Below the pieces are notes generated by a model. It made no database searches. It worked only from the letters and a program-made list of their open reading frames with translations, and had not been told where the DNA came from. The translations under genes were made by a program, and so were the position numbers. DNA of 64,000 bases from Candidatus Gastranaerophilales bacterium (GTDB lineage: Bacteria > Cyanobacteriota > Vampirovibrionia > Gastranaerophilales > Gastranaerophilaceae). This document shows positions 35,501-45,089 of this stretch, one piece after another. The DNA is taken from positions 124,001 to 188,000 of the forward strand of contig CANQNW010000001.1 of assembly GCA_947625305.1 (NCBI GenBank). The letters are read 5' to 3'. Numbering within the stretch: the first letter of the stretch is position 1; the number at the start of each line of letters is the position of its first letter.

Positions 35501-35598
35501 TAATATCGCGGGATACTCTGCCGAGAAAAATGATTGAGTATCATTTTTCGAGAGGTAAGCCTGGTACAGGCTGCGGGAGTATACTCAAAAAAATTGAA
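35501..35598 (+). ncRNA. Structured element upstream of initiator tRNA, with a copy of the tRNA 5' end
   Basis: TAATATCGCGGGAT (35501-35514) is an exact copy of the six bases before plus the first eight bases of the tRNA at 35605. The rest can fold as a three-way junction: closing stem ATACTC/GAGTAT, a 10-bp arm GAAAAATGAT/ATCATTTTTC flanked by GA/AG, and an arm AGCCTG/CAGGCT. It could be a co-transcribed leader, a small RNA, or a disrupted tRNA copy. No known RNA family was recognised. Confidence 0.45.
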
Positions 35599-35604
35599 TA
35601 ATAT

Positions 35605-35681
<77 letters not shown>

Positions 35682-35685
35682 TTTT

Positions 35686-35709
35686 CCTTCCATTTCGGAA
35701 GGATTTTTT
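35686..35709 (+). terminator. Terminator after tRNA-fMet
   Basis: CCTTCC and GGAAGG around ATTTC, followed by ATTTTTTATTT. Confidence 0.85.
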
Positions 35710-35768
35710 ATTTAGAAGTTACTTATACAGGCTCAATCGCATCACATCAGTTCTGCGTTTCGCTTTGT

Positions 35769-35793
35769 AAAATCCAACTCCCGCAACCATTTT
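35769..35793 (+). repeat. Partial copy of the tRNA-fMet 3' end
   Basis: AAATCCAACTCCCGCAACCA plus TTTT matches the last 20 bases of tRNA-fMet and its flank with two mismatches. It lies about 110 bp downstream, mirroring the tRNA-end repeats behind tRNA-Gly. The stretch between (35710-35768) has no ORF or other recognised feature. Confidence 0.7.
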
Positions 35794-35842
35794 AATAAAT
35801 TGACTGCCGAAATACATCATGAAACCAATTTTATAATATATA

Positions 35843-37261
35843 TTAAAATCTAAAATATATAAAAGGGTTAAAACTTGATGATGCCAATGCAGAAACTGAC
35901 AATATAAATATGAATAACAACCATAGATTAACGGTAATTTTTCCGAATTTGCTTTTTACCTCCAAAATTTCTTTAAATATAGGAACAGAACATAATATAG
36001 CAGTTACAAATACTATTATTTGCGGAGTATCAATATAATAAGAAGGCATATATATAACATCCGAAGTATAAGTTTGGAGTTTACCAAATAAACCCAATAT
36101 ATAATTATGTGCATAATTTATATCAGGAGATCTGAATATAACAAATCCTATTATTACAACAAATATTAAATATATATGTTGAAAAGTTTTAAAAAATATA
36201 TTTTTATATTTCAACTCAATGTCTTTTATGTTTATTAATTTTTCAATTATAATAAAAAATCCGTTATATAATCCCCAAATAATATATGTCCAATTAGCCC
36301 CATGCCAGATACCTGTTATGAGAAAAACCAAAAATAAATTCAGACATGTTCTTCTTATTCCTTTTTTATTACCGCCTAAAGGAATATATAAATATTCTTT
36401 AAAAAAGGTTGATAAAGAGATATGCCATCTCCTCCAAAAATCCGTTATTGAACGAGATATATAAGGATAGTTAAAGTTTTCCATAAACTTAAATCCAAAA
36501 ATTAACCCCAAACCTATAGCCATATCGGAATATCCGCTAAAATCGAAATATATTTGAAATGTAAATGCAATTCCTCCCAGCCAGGAAATAAAAGGATTTA
36601 ATAATTCAGGCGGCTGAATAAATATTTTATCGGCAATTTCACCTAAAATATTTGCTATAAGCATTTTTTTAGCTAATCCGATAATAAATCTTTTTATTCC
36701 AAGGTTTACATTTTCAAAATTTATTTCTCTTGAATTTATTTGTTCGGAAATATCATGGTATTTTATTATAGGGCCTGCAACCAACTGTGGAAACAAACAT
36801 ATATATAATGCCAAATTATATAAATTCTTTTCCGATTTTGATACACCTTTATAGACATCTAATAAATATGATATTGCTTGAAAAGTATAAAAAGATATTC
36901 CAAGAGGTAAAACTATATTTGATATATGTATATCCGCATGAAAAATATTATTTATATTATTAATTATGAAATTGAAATATTTATAATAAATTAAAATCCC
37001 CAAATCTAAAAATAATGTTAATATTAAAAACAACTTTTTATACTTACCAAATCTATTTTCCACTCCTATTAAAATTGCCCCGATATAGTTAATTAACACT
37101 ATTAAAAATAAAAGAGGAAGGTATTCGGGCGCTCCGATTGCATAAAACACAATGCTTGCAAATAAAAGTATATGATTATGAAATCTGTTGTTAGATAACA
37201 GTATTAATATTAATACAATTGGTAAAAATATAAATAAAAAACTTGTTGAACTAAATAGCAT
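35843..37261 (-). CDS. MBOAT O-acyltransferase (AlgI-like)
   Basis: 472 residues, polytopic. Typical AlgI/DltB features: FFYAIGAPEYLPLL-like start, LPLGISFYTFQAISYLLDVYKG, QLVAGPIIKYHDI, DFWRRWHISLSTFFKEYLYIPLGGNKKG and GIWHGANWTYIIWGLYNG with the catalytic H320. These enzymes move acetyl groups across the membrane for O-acetylation of exported polysaccharides. Its start overlaps the end of the AlgJ/AlgX-like gene by 11 bp, the usual pairing. The target glycan is unknown. Confidence 0.93.
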   Translation of the reverse strand: MLFSSTSFLFIFLPIVLILILLSNNRFHNHILLFASIVFYAIGAPEYLPLLFLIVLINYIGAILIGVENRFGKYKKLFLILTLFLDLGILIYYKYFNFIINNINNIFHADIHISNIVLPLGISFYTFQAISYLLDVYKGVSKSEKNLYNLALYICLFPQLVAGPIIKYHDISEQINSREINFENVNLGIKRFIIGLAKKMLIANILGEIADKIFIQPPELLNPFISWLGGIAFTFQIYFDFSGYSDMAIGLGLIFGFKFMENFNYPYISRSITDFWRRWHISLSTFFKEYLYIPLGGNKKGIRRTCLNLFLVFLITGIWHGANWTYIIWGLYNGFFIIIEKLINIKDIELKYKNIFFKTFQHIYLIFVVIIGFVIFRSPDINYAHNYILGLFGKLQTYTSDVIYMPSYYIDTPQIIVFVTAILCSVPIFKEILEVKSKFGKITVNLWLLFIFILSVSALASSSFNPFIYFRF

Positions 37262-38459
37262 TTACTCGTCCTTCGTTAATACTTTTTTCATATTCACTGA
37301 TAAACTCCAGCCAAGGAACATCAAAAAGAATAACTACAATATCAGGATTATATTTATTTACGAATTCATCAATTCTGGCCAAATCAAAATATAAATCGGA
37401 TCTTCTAACCTCAATTTCAGGATAATTTAACCTCATCTTAATAACATCTTGAAATGTTTGAGCAAAGAAATCTTTTATATTTTCCGAAAACGAACTTCCG
37501 CATATTAAAACTGTTTTTTTATATCCGTTTGGATTATGAAAAACATCAGTTTTATTTACTTTATCTCTTTTAATAATTATATTCGGGTTGTTTAATTCAT
37601 AATATTTATAGCTGATATCTAATAATTTTTCAAAATTAACATTTAATACTCCTAAATTTTCACCCTTAAAAAAGTTCAGCATTTCAAGGTTTATCCCGGG
37701 ATAAGAACCTTCTTCTATAAATTCTGCATAATTACTGTATGAAATTTTAAAATCATTTTCTTTTGCGACCTCAAGCCCTTTATAATCTTTTTTAATATAA
37801 TTTATAAAATATTTATATGTTAAATAAGCACCATAATCAGTCCAATGCATATCAGTTTTGTAAAAAACAAACTTATCTTTATTTTTTAATAAAATATCTT
37901 TACTGTATAAAATATCATAATTATTTTTCTCTTTAATATAATCAATTAGTTTATCAAATTTATCCTCCGATACTTTATATAAATGCATTTTATCTGCATA
38001 AATAATGTTTTGTGAAGGGCTTACTAACATATATATTTTAATATTTTTTTTATGAGAATATTGTGTCAATCTTTTTATATAACGGGAATACAGTTCATAA
38101 TCTTCTTTATTAAACAGTTTAAAAGCATTATCACTTCTGCGTTTTATAAAAGCAAAATTATCATCTCCTATATAAGCAGAATCATTTCTATAATGAACAG
38201 ATATATAATAATTAATATTTGAATAAAATCTGATTAAAGCATTCCTAAAATTCAGTCTGTCACTAAACCATAACTCAAAATCACGGTAAAAATCAGCATT
38301 TATTCTGCCGTCTGTCATAATTGGTATAAATTTATTAAGGGGTCTTTTTTCATATTTTGGTATTTCATTATTATTTATTTTAATAAAAAACCCGGAAGGG
38401 ATTAACAATAAAACAAAAAAAATAAAAACAAAAACAATATCACAAACAGATTTTTTCAT
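37251..38459 (-). CDS. AlgJ/AlgX-like SGNH O-acetyltransferase partner
   Basis: 402 residues. One N-terminal signal-anchor helix (about 5-24), then an SGNH-type periplasmic domain: FDRLNFRNALIRFYSNINY-like entry region, YKTDMHWTDYGAYLTYKYF (the DxxH motif of AlgJ/AlgX) and VLICGSSFSENIKDFFAQTF (GxS serine block). In this family it receives the acetyl group delivered by the MBOAT protein and places it on the polysaccharide. It precedes the MBOAT gene with an 11-bp overlap, supporting a two-gene O-acetylation unit. Confidence 0.88.
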   Translation of the reverse strand: MKKSVCDIVFVFIFFVLLLIPSGFFIKINNNEIPKYEKRPLNKFIPIMTDGRINADFYRDFELWFSDRLNFRNALIRFYSNINYYISVHYRNDSAYIGDDNFAFIKRRSDNAFKLFNKEDYELYSRYIKRLTQYSHKKNIKIYMLVSPSQNIIYADKMHLYKVSEDKFDKLIDYIKEKNNYDILYSKDILLKNKDKFVFYKTDMHWTDYGAYLTYKYFINYIKKDYKGLEVAKENDFKISYSNYAEFIEEGSYPGINLEMLNFFKGENLGVLNVNFEKLLDISYKYYELNNPNIIIKRDKVNKTDVFHNPNGYKKTVLICGSSFSENIKDFFAQTFQDVIKMRLNYPEIEVRRSDLYFDLARIDEFVNKYNPDIVVILFDVPWLEFISEYEKSINEGRVNAI

Positions 38460-38615
38460 AATTACTTTAATTACTTATTAAATTACTATAAAATTATATC
38501 ATTAAATACTTTACTTTGTATCACAGGTAAAAACTTAAAAATTTCCCATTACAATATTTTTAAAATATAATTAGTTATAAAAAGTAATACAAAAAACGAA
38601 AGATAAGGAATTTAC

Positions 38616-39287
38616 ATGAAAAAAAGTTTTATCAATATTCTAATTTTTATATTTACTTTTATGCTTGGTGCTGTTTTTGTAACAAATATGGCAAAAGAAT
38701 ATAAAAAAGAACTGATAAAAATAGCATTTTTTGGTGATTCCATAACCGAATTCGGCTGGAGTGAAAAAAACGGTTATGTAAGATTAACAGTTCAAGGATT
38801 ACAAAAAAAAGGAATAAATGTAATACCGATACCTGCAGGTATACACGGTAATACAACTCAAGATTTACTTCAAAGAATGGATAAAGATATAATAGAAAAA
38901 CACCCTGACATTATTATAATTTTATGCGGAATTAATGATATTTTTAAATCAGAATGGGGGTTAGATACTTATAAAGCAAATATGACAAATATAATTGAAA
39001 AAGCCTTAAAAAATAATATAAAAGTAAATTTATTGACAATAATAAATACAGAAGGTTCATCATACAATTTTAATCAAAAAGCAAATGAATATAATAAAGT
39101 TTTATATGAAATAGCACAAAAAGAACAAATAAATTTAATTGATATAAATTCTGTTTATACTAAAGAAACAAAGAAAACATGGAAAAATCCCAAAAAAGAT
39201 TTTATATATACATATGATGGAGTTCATTTAAACGATATCGGCAACCGTATACTTGCAGATGTTTTAATAAATAAAATTAAATTCTAA
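38616..39287 (+). CDS. GDSL/SGNH-family hydrolase, membrane anchored
   Basis: 223 residues. An N-terminal hydrophobic helix (about 5-24) is followed by a full SGNH set: block I FFGDSITEFGW (S42), block II AGIHGNTTQDLL, block III LCGINDIF and block V DGVHLNDIGNRILADVL. It should be a periplasmic or outer-face esterase, possibly deacetylating glycans, given the neighbouring acetylation genes on the other strand. A TAAGGA ribosome site precedes the ATG. Substrate unknown. Confidence 0.9.
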   Translation: MKKSFINILIFIFTFMLGAVFVTNMAKEYKKELIKIAFFGDSITEFGWSEKNGYVRLTVQGLQKKGINVIPIPAGIHGNTTQDLLQRMDKDIIEKHPDIIIILCGINDIFKSEWGLDTYKANMTNIIEKALKNNIKVNLLTIINTEGSSYNFNQKANEYNKVLYEIAQKEQINLIDINSVYTKETKKTWKNPKKDFIYTYDGVHLNDIGNRILADVLINKIKF

Positions 39288-39320
39288 TTAAAATATGTTA
39301 TTATAGATAAGTTTGGAAAT

Positions 39321-40466
39321 ATGAAAAAATATTTTATAATAATAATTATTTTTGTTATATCCTGTATTTCTTGTGTAAAAGCAGAAATAAAAAATGAGAT
39401 TTCTGCAAACAAAATATATGAGGATAATGTTTCTTCAGTCTTATATGTAGAAACCCAAGATACTACTGGCGGCGGGATAATACTTGATGAAAAAGGAACA
39501 TTTGCAACCTGTTTTCATATAATAGCGAATGCTGATTATATTAAAGTAAAAACACATGAAGGCAGAGAATATAAAGTAACGGGATATAAATATATAAATC
39601 CTAATGATGATATAGCCATACTGACAATACGAAGCAATAAAAAATTTATTCCGATAAAATACAAAAAAGAAAATAATTTAAAAGTCGGAGATAATGTATA
39701 CACAATTTCAAATCCGCAAGGATTGCAATTTGTATTTTCATCGGGAATGATAAATCAAATAACAAAAGAATTAATTCAATTTTCCGCCCCATCGTCATCC
39801 GGTTCAAGCGGAGGCGCATTATTAGATAATGAAGGATATTTAATCGGAATGATAACAGCCCAATACAATCCTTCAAATACGCAAAACATAAACTTTGCAA
39901 GCAAAACTTCATATTTTTTACCTTATATTAATAAGAAGAAAAAAGTTAATTCCAAAAATTTAATCTGGACTGATTTTATTGCAGAAAATTCAACGGAAAA
40001 AGAACTTAAAACATTCATAGCTTATGCCATTGCTGAAGATAATACAAATATGTTGTTTAAATATTTAAAACACTATATTAACCCTATAGATGTTCCTTCT
40101 GATGATTATGCACTATACGGGACAATGGCTCTTAGCTGTTATATGGAAAATTACGGAGAAAATATCAATCTTATTGATGAAGCAATAAAATGGTATGCAC
40201 TGGCAATAAATTCAAATAAAAATCCCGAAATTGCTTTATACGGGATTATAAATGCATCTATGATAAAGCGAGATTTAGAACTTACAGATGAATATATGAA
40301 ACATTTAAAAAAATATCCCAAAAGTTATAAACATCTTAATAAAAGTTTTAAGCAAGTCGACATGTGTAAACATGATGATTTAAAATGCAGTGAAAAAGTA
40401 AGAAATAATATATTTAACTATTTAACAGAACTTACCCAAAATACTTATTTAAAGGACGGGAAATAA
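39321..40466 (+). CDS. Secreted trypsin-like serine protease with C-terminal helical repeats
   Basis: 381 residues. Signal peptide MKKYFIIIIIFVISCISCVKA (cleavage near residue 21; C15 and C18 could also be lipobox-like but spacing is poor). The protease domain has H66 in CFHIIA, D97 in NDDIAIL and S163 in SSGSSGGAL, the HtrA/DegP-type triad, with no PDZ domain. Residues ~215-370 are TPR-like helices. Followed after two bases by another TPR secreted protein, so the pair is likely one operon. Substrates unknown. Confidence 0.85.
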   Translation: MKKYFIIIIIFVISCISCVKAEIKNEISANKIYEDNVSSVLYVETQDTTGGGIILDEKGTFATCFHIIANADYIKVKTHEGREYKVTGYKYINPNDDIAILTIRSNKKFIPIKYKKENNLKVGDNVYTISNPQGLQFVFSSGMINQITKELIQFSAPSSSGSSGGALLDNEGYLIGMITAQYNPSNTQNINFASKTSYFLPYINKKKKVNSKNLIWTDFIAENSTEKELKTFIAYAIAEDNTNMLFKYLKHYINPIDVPSDDYALYGTMALSCYMENYGENINLIDEAIKWYALAINSNKNPEIALYGIINASMIKRDLELTDEYMKHLKKYPKSYKHLNKSFKQVDMCKHDDLKCSEKVRNNIFNYLTELTQNTYLKDGK

Positions 40467-40468
40467 AT

Positions 40469-41047
40469 ATGAAAAAATTTTTTATTATATCAGTTTTAAT
40501 AATAATATTTATTTGCACTCAATTAACCTCCTCGGCAAAAGACTCTTACGGCACTTACTTTAAAAAAGGAGAAAAAGCCTTAGCTGAACAAGAATACACA
40601 AAAGCGATAAATGAATTAACAAAAGCTTTAAATTTAGCAAGTAAAAATTCCGATGTAAAAGAAGATTTAATAAATGCCTATATTTTAAGAGGAGATAAAA
40701 ATAAAGATAAGGAATACGGAAAATCCGCCAATGATTATAGAAGTGCATTATTTTATATTGAATTTTTTATTCCCGAAAATACAAAAGATATAACGAAAAC
40801 AATACTTGAATATGTTAAAAATCAACTGGAAAATAGTTTAAAACACTTATCATATAAAAAATCTCCTCAAGAAAGTTATTATTACGGATATCTTTTAGAA
40901 TCCGCAGGTGAATATGCCGCTGCCGGCTATGAATACATACAAGCATCAAAAGATAAAAAATTAAATGAAAAAAGCAATAAAGGCATTGAAAGAATAATTA
41001 AAAAACTTGGGTTTAAGAATATCAATATAATAAAAAAGACCTCATAA
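40469..41047 (+). CDS. Secreted TPR protein
   Basis: 192 residues. An N-terminal signal peptide (MKKFFIISVLIIIFICTQLTSSA) precedes TPR units such as YFKKGEKALAEQEYTKAINELTKALNLA and YGYLLESAGEYAAAGYEYIQAS. It begins two bases after the serine protease stop, so the two are translated together; it may be a periplasmic adaptor for that protease. A strong terminator overlaps its last codons. Confidence 0.8.
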   Translation: MKKFFIISVLIIIFICTQLTSSAKDSYGTYFKKGEKALAEQEYTKAINELTKALNLASKNSDVKEDLINAYILRGDKNKDKEYGKSANDYRSALFYIEFFIPENTKDITKTILEYVKNQLENSLKHLSYKKSPQESYYYGYLLESAGEYAAAGYEYIQASKDKKLNEKSNKGIERIIKKLGFKNINIIKKTS

Positions 41048-41062
41048 TTGAGGTCTTTTTTT
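41033..41062. terminator. Terminator between the TPR gene and pckA
   Basis: AAAAAAGACCTCA and TGAGGTCTTTTTTT around TAAT. A-run and T-run on both sides make it bidirectional, serving both convergent genes. Confidence 0.92.
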
Positions 41063-41077
41063 ATTGTGTTTAAAGTT

Positions 41078-42676
41078 CTAAACTCTGCATTTAGGTTTAG
41101 GACCTGCGTTAACGATTTCAGCAGGCATATTAGGATATTTAGCCTTAAAGTTATCTTCAAACATTTGAGCAAGTTTATTTGCTGATTCGTCATAAGCATT
41201 TTTATCAGCCCACATACCTCTGGCATCAAGCATTTCATCAGGAACATTGGGGCAAGATGCGGGGTAGTCAACATTAAATACATCGTGATGTTTAAATTCT
41301 ATGTTATCAAATGAACCGTTTAATGCTGCAGTTACCATAGCTCTTGTGTAGCTTAATTTCATACGTTTAGCGCCTGATGCAGCACTTCCGCCTGCCCAGC
41401 CTGTATTAACAAGGTAAACTTTAGTTCCGTATTTATCAAGTTTGTCGCCTAACATTTTAGCGTAAACTGAAGCATCCATCGGCATAAAGGGTTCGCCGAA
41501 TAAGGTTGAGAATGTCGGCTGAGGTTCCGTTACACCACGTTCCGTTCCTGCCAATTTAGATGTAAAGCCTGTTACAAAGTGATACATTGCTGCATTTTTG
41601 TTTAATCTTGAAATAGGAGGCAATACACCGAACGCATCAGCGGTTAAAAATACAACAACTTTAGGTATTCCGCCTTTTGAAGGCACCTGAGCATTGTTAA
41701 TGTAATCAATAGGATAACCGACACGGGTATTTTCGGTTAAGCTTCCGTCATTAAAGTCAAATTCTCTTGTTTTATCATCCATAATTACATTTTCAACAAG
41801 TGAACCGAATTTAATTGCATTGTAAATATCAGGTTCATGTTCAGCTGAAAGGTTAATACATTTTGCGTAGCATCCGCCTTCAAAGTTAAATACACCGTCA
41901 GGAGACCATCCGTGTTCATCGTCACCGATTAACTTACGAGCAGGGTCAGCTGATAATGTTGTTTTACCTGTTCCTGATAAACCAAAAAATACTGCCGTTT
42001 CACCTGTTACAGGATCCATATTGGCACTGCAGTGCATCGGAAGTACATTTTCTTTTGTCATTACATAGTTCATAGTAGCGAATACAGATTTTTTAATTTC
42101 GCCTGAATATTGAGAACCGCAAATAATAATTGTATGAGCTTCATAATCAATAGCTATACAAGCTTCAGAATTAACTCCGTCAACTTCGGGATCGCATTTG
42201 AAACCCGGAGCGCAAAGTATTGTATAATCAGCTTCACCGTAGTTTGCAAGTTCTTCTTGAGAAGGTCTGATTAATAATTGATGAATAAATAAGTTTTGGC
42301 TTGCAAGTTCATTAATAACTCTGAATTTTTTAGTATATTTTTTATCAGCACCTGCAAAACCATCAAATATAAATACATCTCTGTTTTCTAAGTATGCAGC
42401 GATTTTGCCTTTTATTGAGTTAAATTTTTCTCTTGAAATAGGACGGTTAACTTTTCCCCAAGCTATTTCATTGTGGATTGTATCGGTATCAACAATAAAT
42501 TTATCTTTAGGTGAACGACCGGTATATTTACCTGTTGTAACAACTAAAGCGCCGGTATTACTTAACTTCCCTTCGCCTCTTGCTAATGCTTTTTCAGTCA
42601 ATTCAGCGGGAGTAAGGTTTCTGTAAACGGCTTTAGGGTTAATAATTCCCCATTTTTCAATTCCGAATGTTTCCAT
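41078..42676 (-). CDS. pckA: ATP-dependent phosphoenolpyruvate carboxykinase
   Basis: Interconverts oxaloacetate and PEP with ATP/ADP, 532 residues. Signatures: TGKYTGRSPKDKFIVD near the N-terminus, the P-loop FFGLSGTGKTTLSADPARKLIGDDEHGW, EGGCYAKCINLSAEHEPDIYNAIKFG and GFTSKLAGTERGVTEPQPTFSTLFGEPF. ATP-type enzyme by these motifs. Start has a strong AAAGGAGG site. In fermentative gut bacteria it commonly runs toward oxaloacetate and conserves ATP; direction here is inference. Confidence 0.97.
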   Translation of the reverse strand: METFGIEKWGIINPKAVYRNLTPAELTEKALARGEGKLSNTGALVVTTGKYTGRSPKDKFIVDTDTIHNEIAWGKVNRPISREKFNSIKGKIAAYLENRDVFIFDGFAGADKKYTKKFRVINELASQNLFIHQLLIRPSQEELANYGEADYTILCAPGFKCDPEVDGVNSEACIAIDYEAHTIIICGSQYSGEIKKSVFATMNYVMTKENVLPMHCSANMDPVTGETAVFFGLSGTGKTTLSADPARKLIGDDEHGWSPDGVFNFEGGCYAKCINLSAEHEPDIYNAIKFGSLVENVIMDDKTREFDFNDGSLTENTRVGYPIDYINNAQVPSKGGIPKVVVFLTADAFGVLPPISRLNKNAAMYHFVTGFTSKLAGTERGVTEPQPTFSTLFGEPFMPMDASVYAKMLGDKLDKYGTKVYLVNTGWAGGSAASGAKRMKLSYTRAMVTAALNGSFDNIEFKHHDVFNVDYPASCPNVPDEMLDARGMWADKNAYDESANKLAQMFEDNFKAKYPNMPAEIVNAGPKPKCRV

Positions 42677-42768
42677 GCTAATGTTCCTCCTTTTAAATTT
42701 TTATAATATTAAGATAGCACAAACAAATATTTTAAGGTAGAATTAATTAAAAAAGTTTTATAAGGAAT

Positions 42769-43884
42769 ATGAATATTATGAAAACATACGGGTATGGAAA
42801 ACAGCATATTGATTTAGATGATGTTATTGCGGTAATAAAAACGTTAAAATCTCCGTTTTTAACATGCGGACCGAAGGTAAAAGAGTTTGAAAAAGCAATA
42901 TGCGATTATACGGGTGCTAAATATTGCGTAGCCGTAAACAGTGCAACTTCAGGGCTTCATATAGCAATGCTTGCATCTGGAATACAACCTGAAGATGAAG
43001 TAATAACAACACCAATAACATTTTTAGCAAGTGCAAATTGCGCAAGGTATTGCGGTGCTAAAGTTGTTTTTGCGGATATTGAAAAAGAAACCGCTAATAT
43101 TAATCCGGAAGAAATAAAAAAACACATAACTGAAAGAACAAAAGCCGTAATCCCCGTTCATTTTGCAGGTCAAAGCTGTGATATGGAAGAAATTCAAAAG
43201 ATTGCAAAAGAACATAATATGTATGTTATTGAAGATGCGGCACACGCAATAGGCTCTGAATATAAAGGAACAAAAGTCGGTGCTTGCAAATATTCCGATA
43301 TGACGGTATTTTCATTCCATCCCGTTAAAACAATAACAACCTGTGAAGGCGGTGCTGTTACTACAAATAACGAAGAATTATATAAAAAGCTTCTTGCATA
43401 CCGTTCACATGGAGTTCATAAAGAAGGTGAAATGTTTCATACTTGGGAATATGAAATGAGAGAACTCGGATATAATTACAGAATGACGGATATACAAGCC
43501 GCACTTGGAATTTCTCAATTAAAGAAACTTGATAAATTCAAAGCCAGAAGGCGGGAAATTGTGGATTACTACAATAAAAACCTAAATATTGAGCATTTAA
43601 TCGAAAAAGATTTTTCAAATGCTTGTTTTCACCTTTATCCCATTCTTGTTAAGGACAGATTAAATTTTTATAATAAAGCAAGGGAATGCGGGTTGAATTT
43701 GCAAGTTCACTATATTCCCGTTCATCTTCAGCCTTATTATCAAAATTTAGGGTATAAAAAAGGTGATTATCCGATTGCGGAAGAATATTACGAACACTGC
43801 ATTTCGCTCCCTCTTTATTATGATTTAAAAGAAGGCGATTTAGAAACAATAGTTAAAAGAATAAAAAATCTTTTAAATAAATGA
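42769..43884 (+). CDS. DegT/DnrJ-family aminotransferase, PseC-like
   Basis: PLP-dependent sugar aminotransferase, 371 residues. YGYGKQHIDLDDVIAVIKTLKSPFLTCGPKVKEFEKAI and the LNSATSGLHIAMLASGI-type segment (here AVNSATSGLHIAML) resemble PseC, the UDP-4-keto-6-deoxy sugar transaminase of pseudaminic acid synthesis. The PLP lysine is K187 in FSFHPVKTITTCEGGA, and EDAAHAIG holds the ring-stacking aspartate. Other pse genes are not nearby, so the exact sugar is uncertain. The gene overlaps the next by four bases. A second ATG three codons inside is possible. Confidence 0.85.
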   Translation: MNIMKTYGYGKQHIDLDDVIAVIKTLKSPFLTCGPKVKEFEKAICDYTGAKYCVAVNSATSGLHIAMLASGIQPEDEVITTPITFLASANCARYCGAKVVFADIEKETANINPEEIKKHITERTKAVIPVHFAGQSCDMEEIQKIAKEHNMYVIEDAAHAIGSEYKGTKVGACKYSDMTVFSFHPVKTITTCEGGAVTTNNEELYKKLLAYRSHGVHKEGEMFHTWEYEMRELGYNYRMTDIQAALGISQLKKLDKFKARRREIVDYYNKNLNIEHLIEKDFSNACFHLYPILVKDRLNFYNKARECGLNLQVHYIPVHLQPYYQNLGYKKGDYPIAEEYYEHCISLPLYYDLKEGDLETIVKRIKNLLNK

Positions 43885-44549
43885 TAAAAATAATTGAATA
43901 TAAAGAATATAACGGCGCAGAAAATATGCGCATTGACTATGAATTATTGGAAAGCAGTATAAAAACAGGAGAAAAAACTCCGATATTAAGATTATACGGC
44001 TGGAGCCCAAAATGCGTTTCCCTAGGCAGAAACCAAAATATAAAAACGGTAAATGAGGCATTCTGCAGCGAAAATAAAATAGATATAGTCAGAAGAATAA
44101 CGGGCGGAAGAGGTTTATTGCATGACGATGAACTCACATATTCTTTTATATGTCCTATGGATTTTTTACAAAACGGGAATTTTATAACCGTTTCATATAA
44201 AGAAATTTCCTCGGCAATAATTCTCGGGTTCAAAAGTATAGGAATAAACCTTGATTTCGGTTCTGAGAACAAAGTAAACACAAAATATAATTACTGTATG
44301 TCACTTTCAACGGGAGCAGATATAAATTATCAAAACAAAAAAATTATAGGCTCGGCGCAATTTCGCTCTCAAGGGTACATTCTTCAACACGGTTCAATAC
44401 TTTTTACTTATAATCCGAAATTATTAAAAAATATTTTTAATGAAGAAATAAATACGGAACAAATCACCTGTATACAAGAAATCAACGGTTCAATAACAAG
44501 AAAAGATATCGAACAAGCTTTAAAAACAGGCTTTATAAACTATTATTAG
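43881..44549 (+). CDS. Lipoate-protein ligase / octanoyltransferase family protein
   Basis: 222 residues of the biotin/lipoate A/B ligase fold. Motifs: LYGWSPKCVSLGRNQN, RRITGGRGLLHDDELTYSFI (the RRxTGGG...HD ligand loop) and NKKIIGSAQFRSQGYILQHGSIL with the lysine that contacts the acyl chain. It would attach lipoate or octanoate to E2 or GcvH proteins; LplA or LipM function cannot be separated here. Overlaps the aminotransferase gene by four bases. Confidence 0.82.
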   Translation: MIKIIEYKEYNGAENMRIDYELLESSIKTGEKTPILRLYGWSPKCVSLGRNQNIKTVNEAFCSENKIDIVRRITGGRGLLHDDELTYSFICPMDFLQNGNFITVSYKEISSAIILGFKSIGINLDFGSENKVNTKYNYCMSLSTGADINYQNKKIIGSAQFRSQGYILQHGSILFTYNPKLLKNIFNEEINTEQITCIQEINGSITRKDIEQALKTGFINYY

Positions 44550-44964
44550 ACGGTTTTCCGCCGTTAAGCTTAACGGTATAAAAATTATTATTTTTACTTA
44601 ATGTTTTAAGGATTTTTTCTTCATCATCGTAGGTAGCTGCCGTAATAAAATATCTTTGTTCAATTTCTCTCGGGCTGACAAAAAAAGGAGCCTCCGTTAA
44701 AATAACTCTGTTTGAGCCTTTCGGTAATTGATTTTTGTATAGTTTATCAAGTTTTTTACAAAAGTCGCCAAAGGCATTAAATACAGTGCCGTCTTCTGCT
44801 TCACCCGTATATTTTGTTATTTGTTTATCCAATCTGTACCTTGATGAAAGATACTTATTATTATTAAAAGCCAGTTTAACTAAATCAGGAACAGGGGCTT
44901 TTGCCTTTCCGTCTTTTATTGTAAAACACATTAAAGATTTAAAAGATACGGGTGATATATTCAT
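44533..44964 (-). CDS. Lineage-specific small hypothetical protein
   Basis: 143 residues. Starts MNISPVSFKSLMCF, another example of the N-terminal SFK motif, followed by a mixed alpha/beta sequence (YLSSRYRLDKQITKYTGEA, NRVILTEAPFFVSPREI). No domain recognised, no membrane segment. Its last 17 bases overlap the convergent ligase-family gene, which is why the C-terminal codons (GGKPSNNSL) may be loosely constrained. Confidence 0.65.
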   Translation of the reverse strand: MNISPVSFKSLMCFTIKDGKAKAPVPDLVKLAFNNNKYLSSRYRLDKQITKYTGEAEDGTVFNAFGDFCKKLDKLYKNQLPKGSNRVILTEAPFFVSPREIEQRYFITAATYDDEEKILKTLSKNNNFYTVKLNGGKPSNNSL

Positions 44965-45089
44965 AATTTTTCCTCTTGTGCATGTACTATGTTATTTTTA
45001 AAAACCCTAAAAAAAAAACTTGCCAATCAATTATGAAATTAATTTAAAATCTGATACAATAGATAAAGAATACACATAAGAGGTTATTT

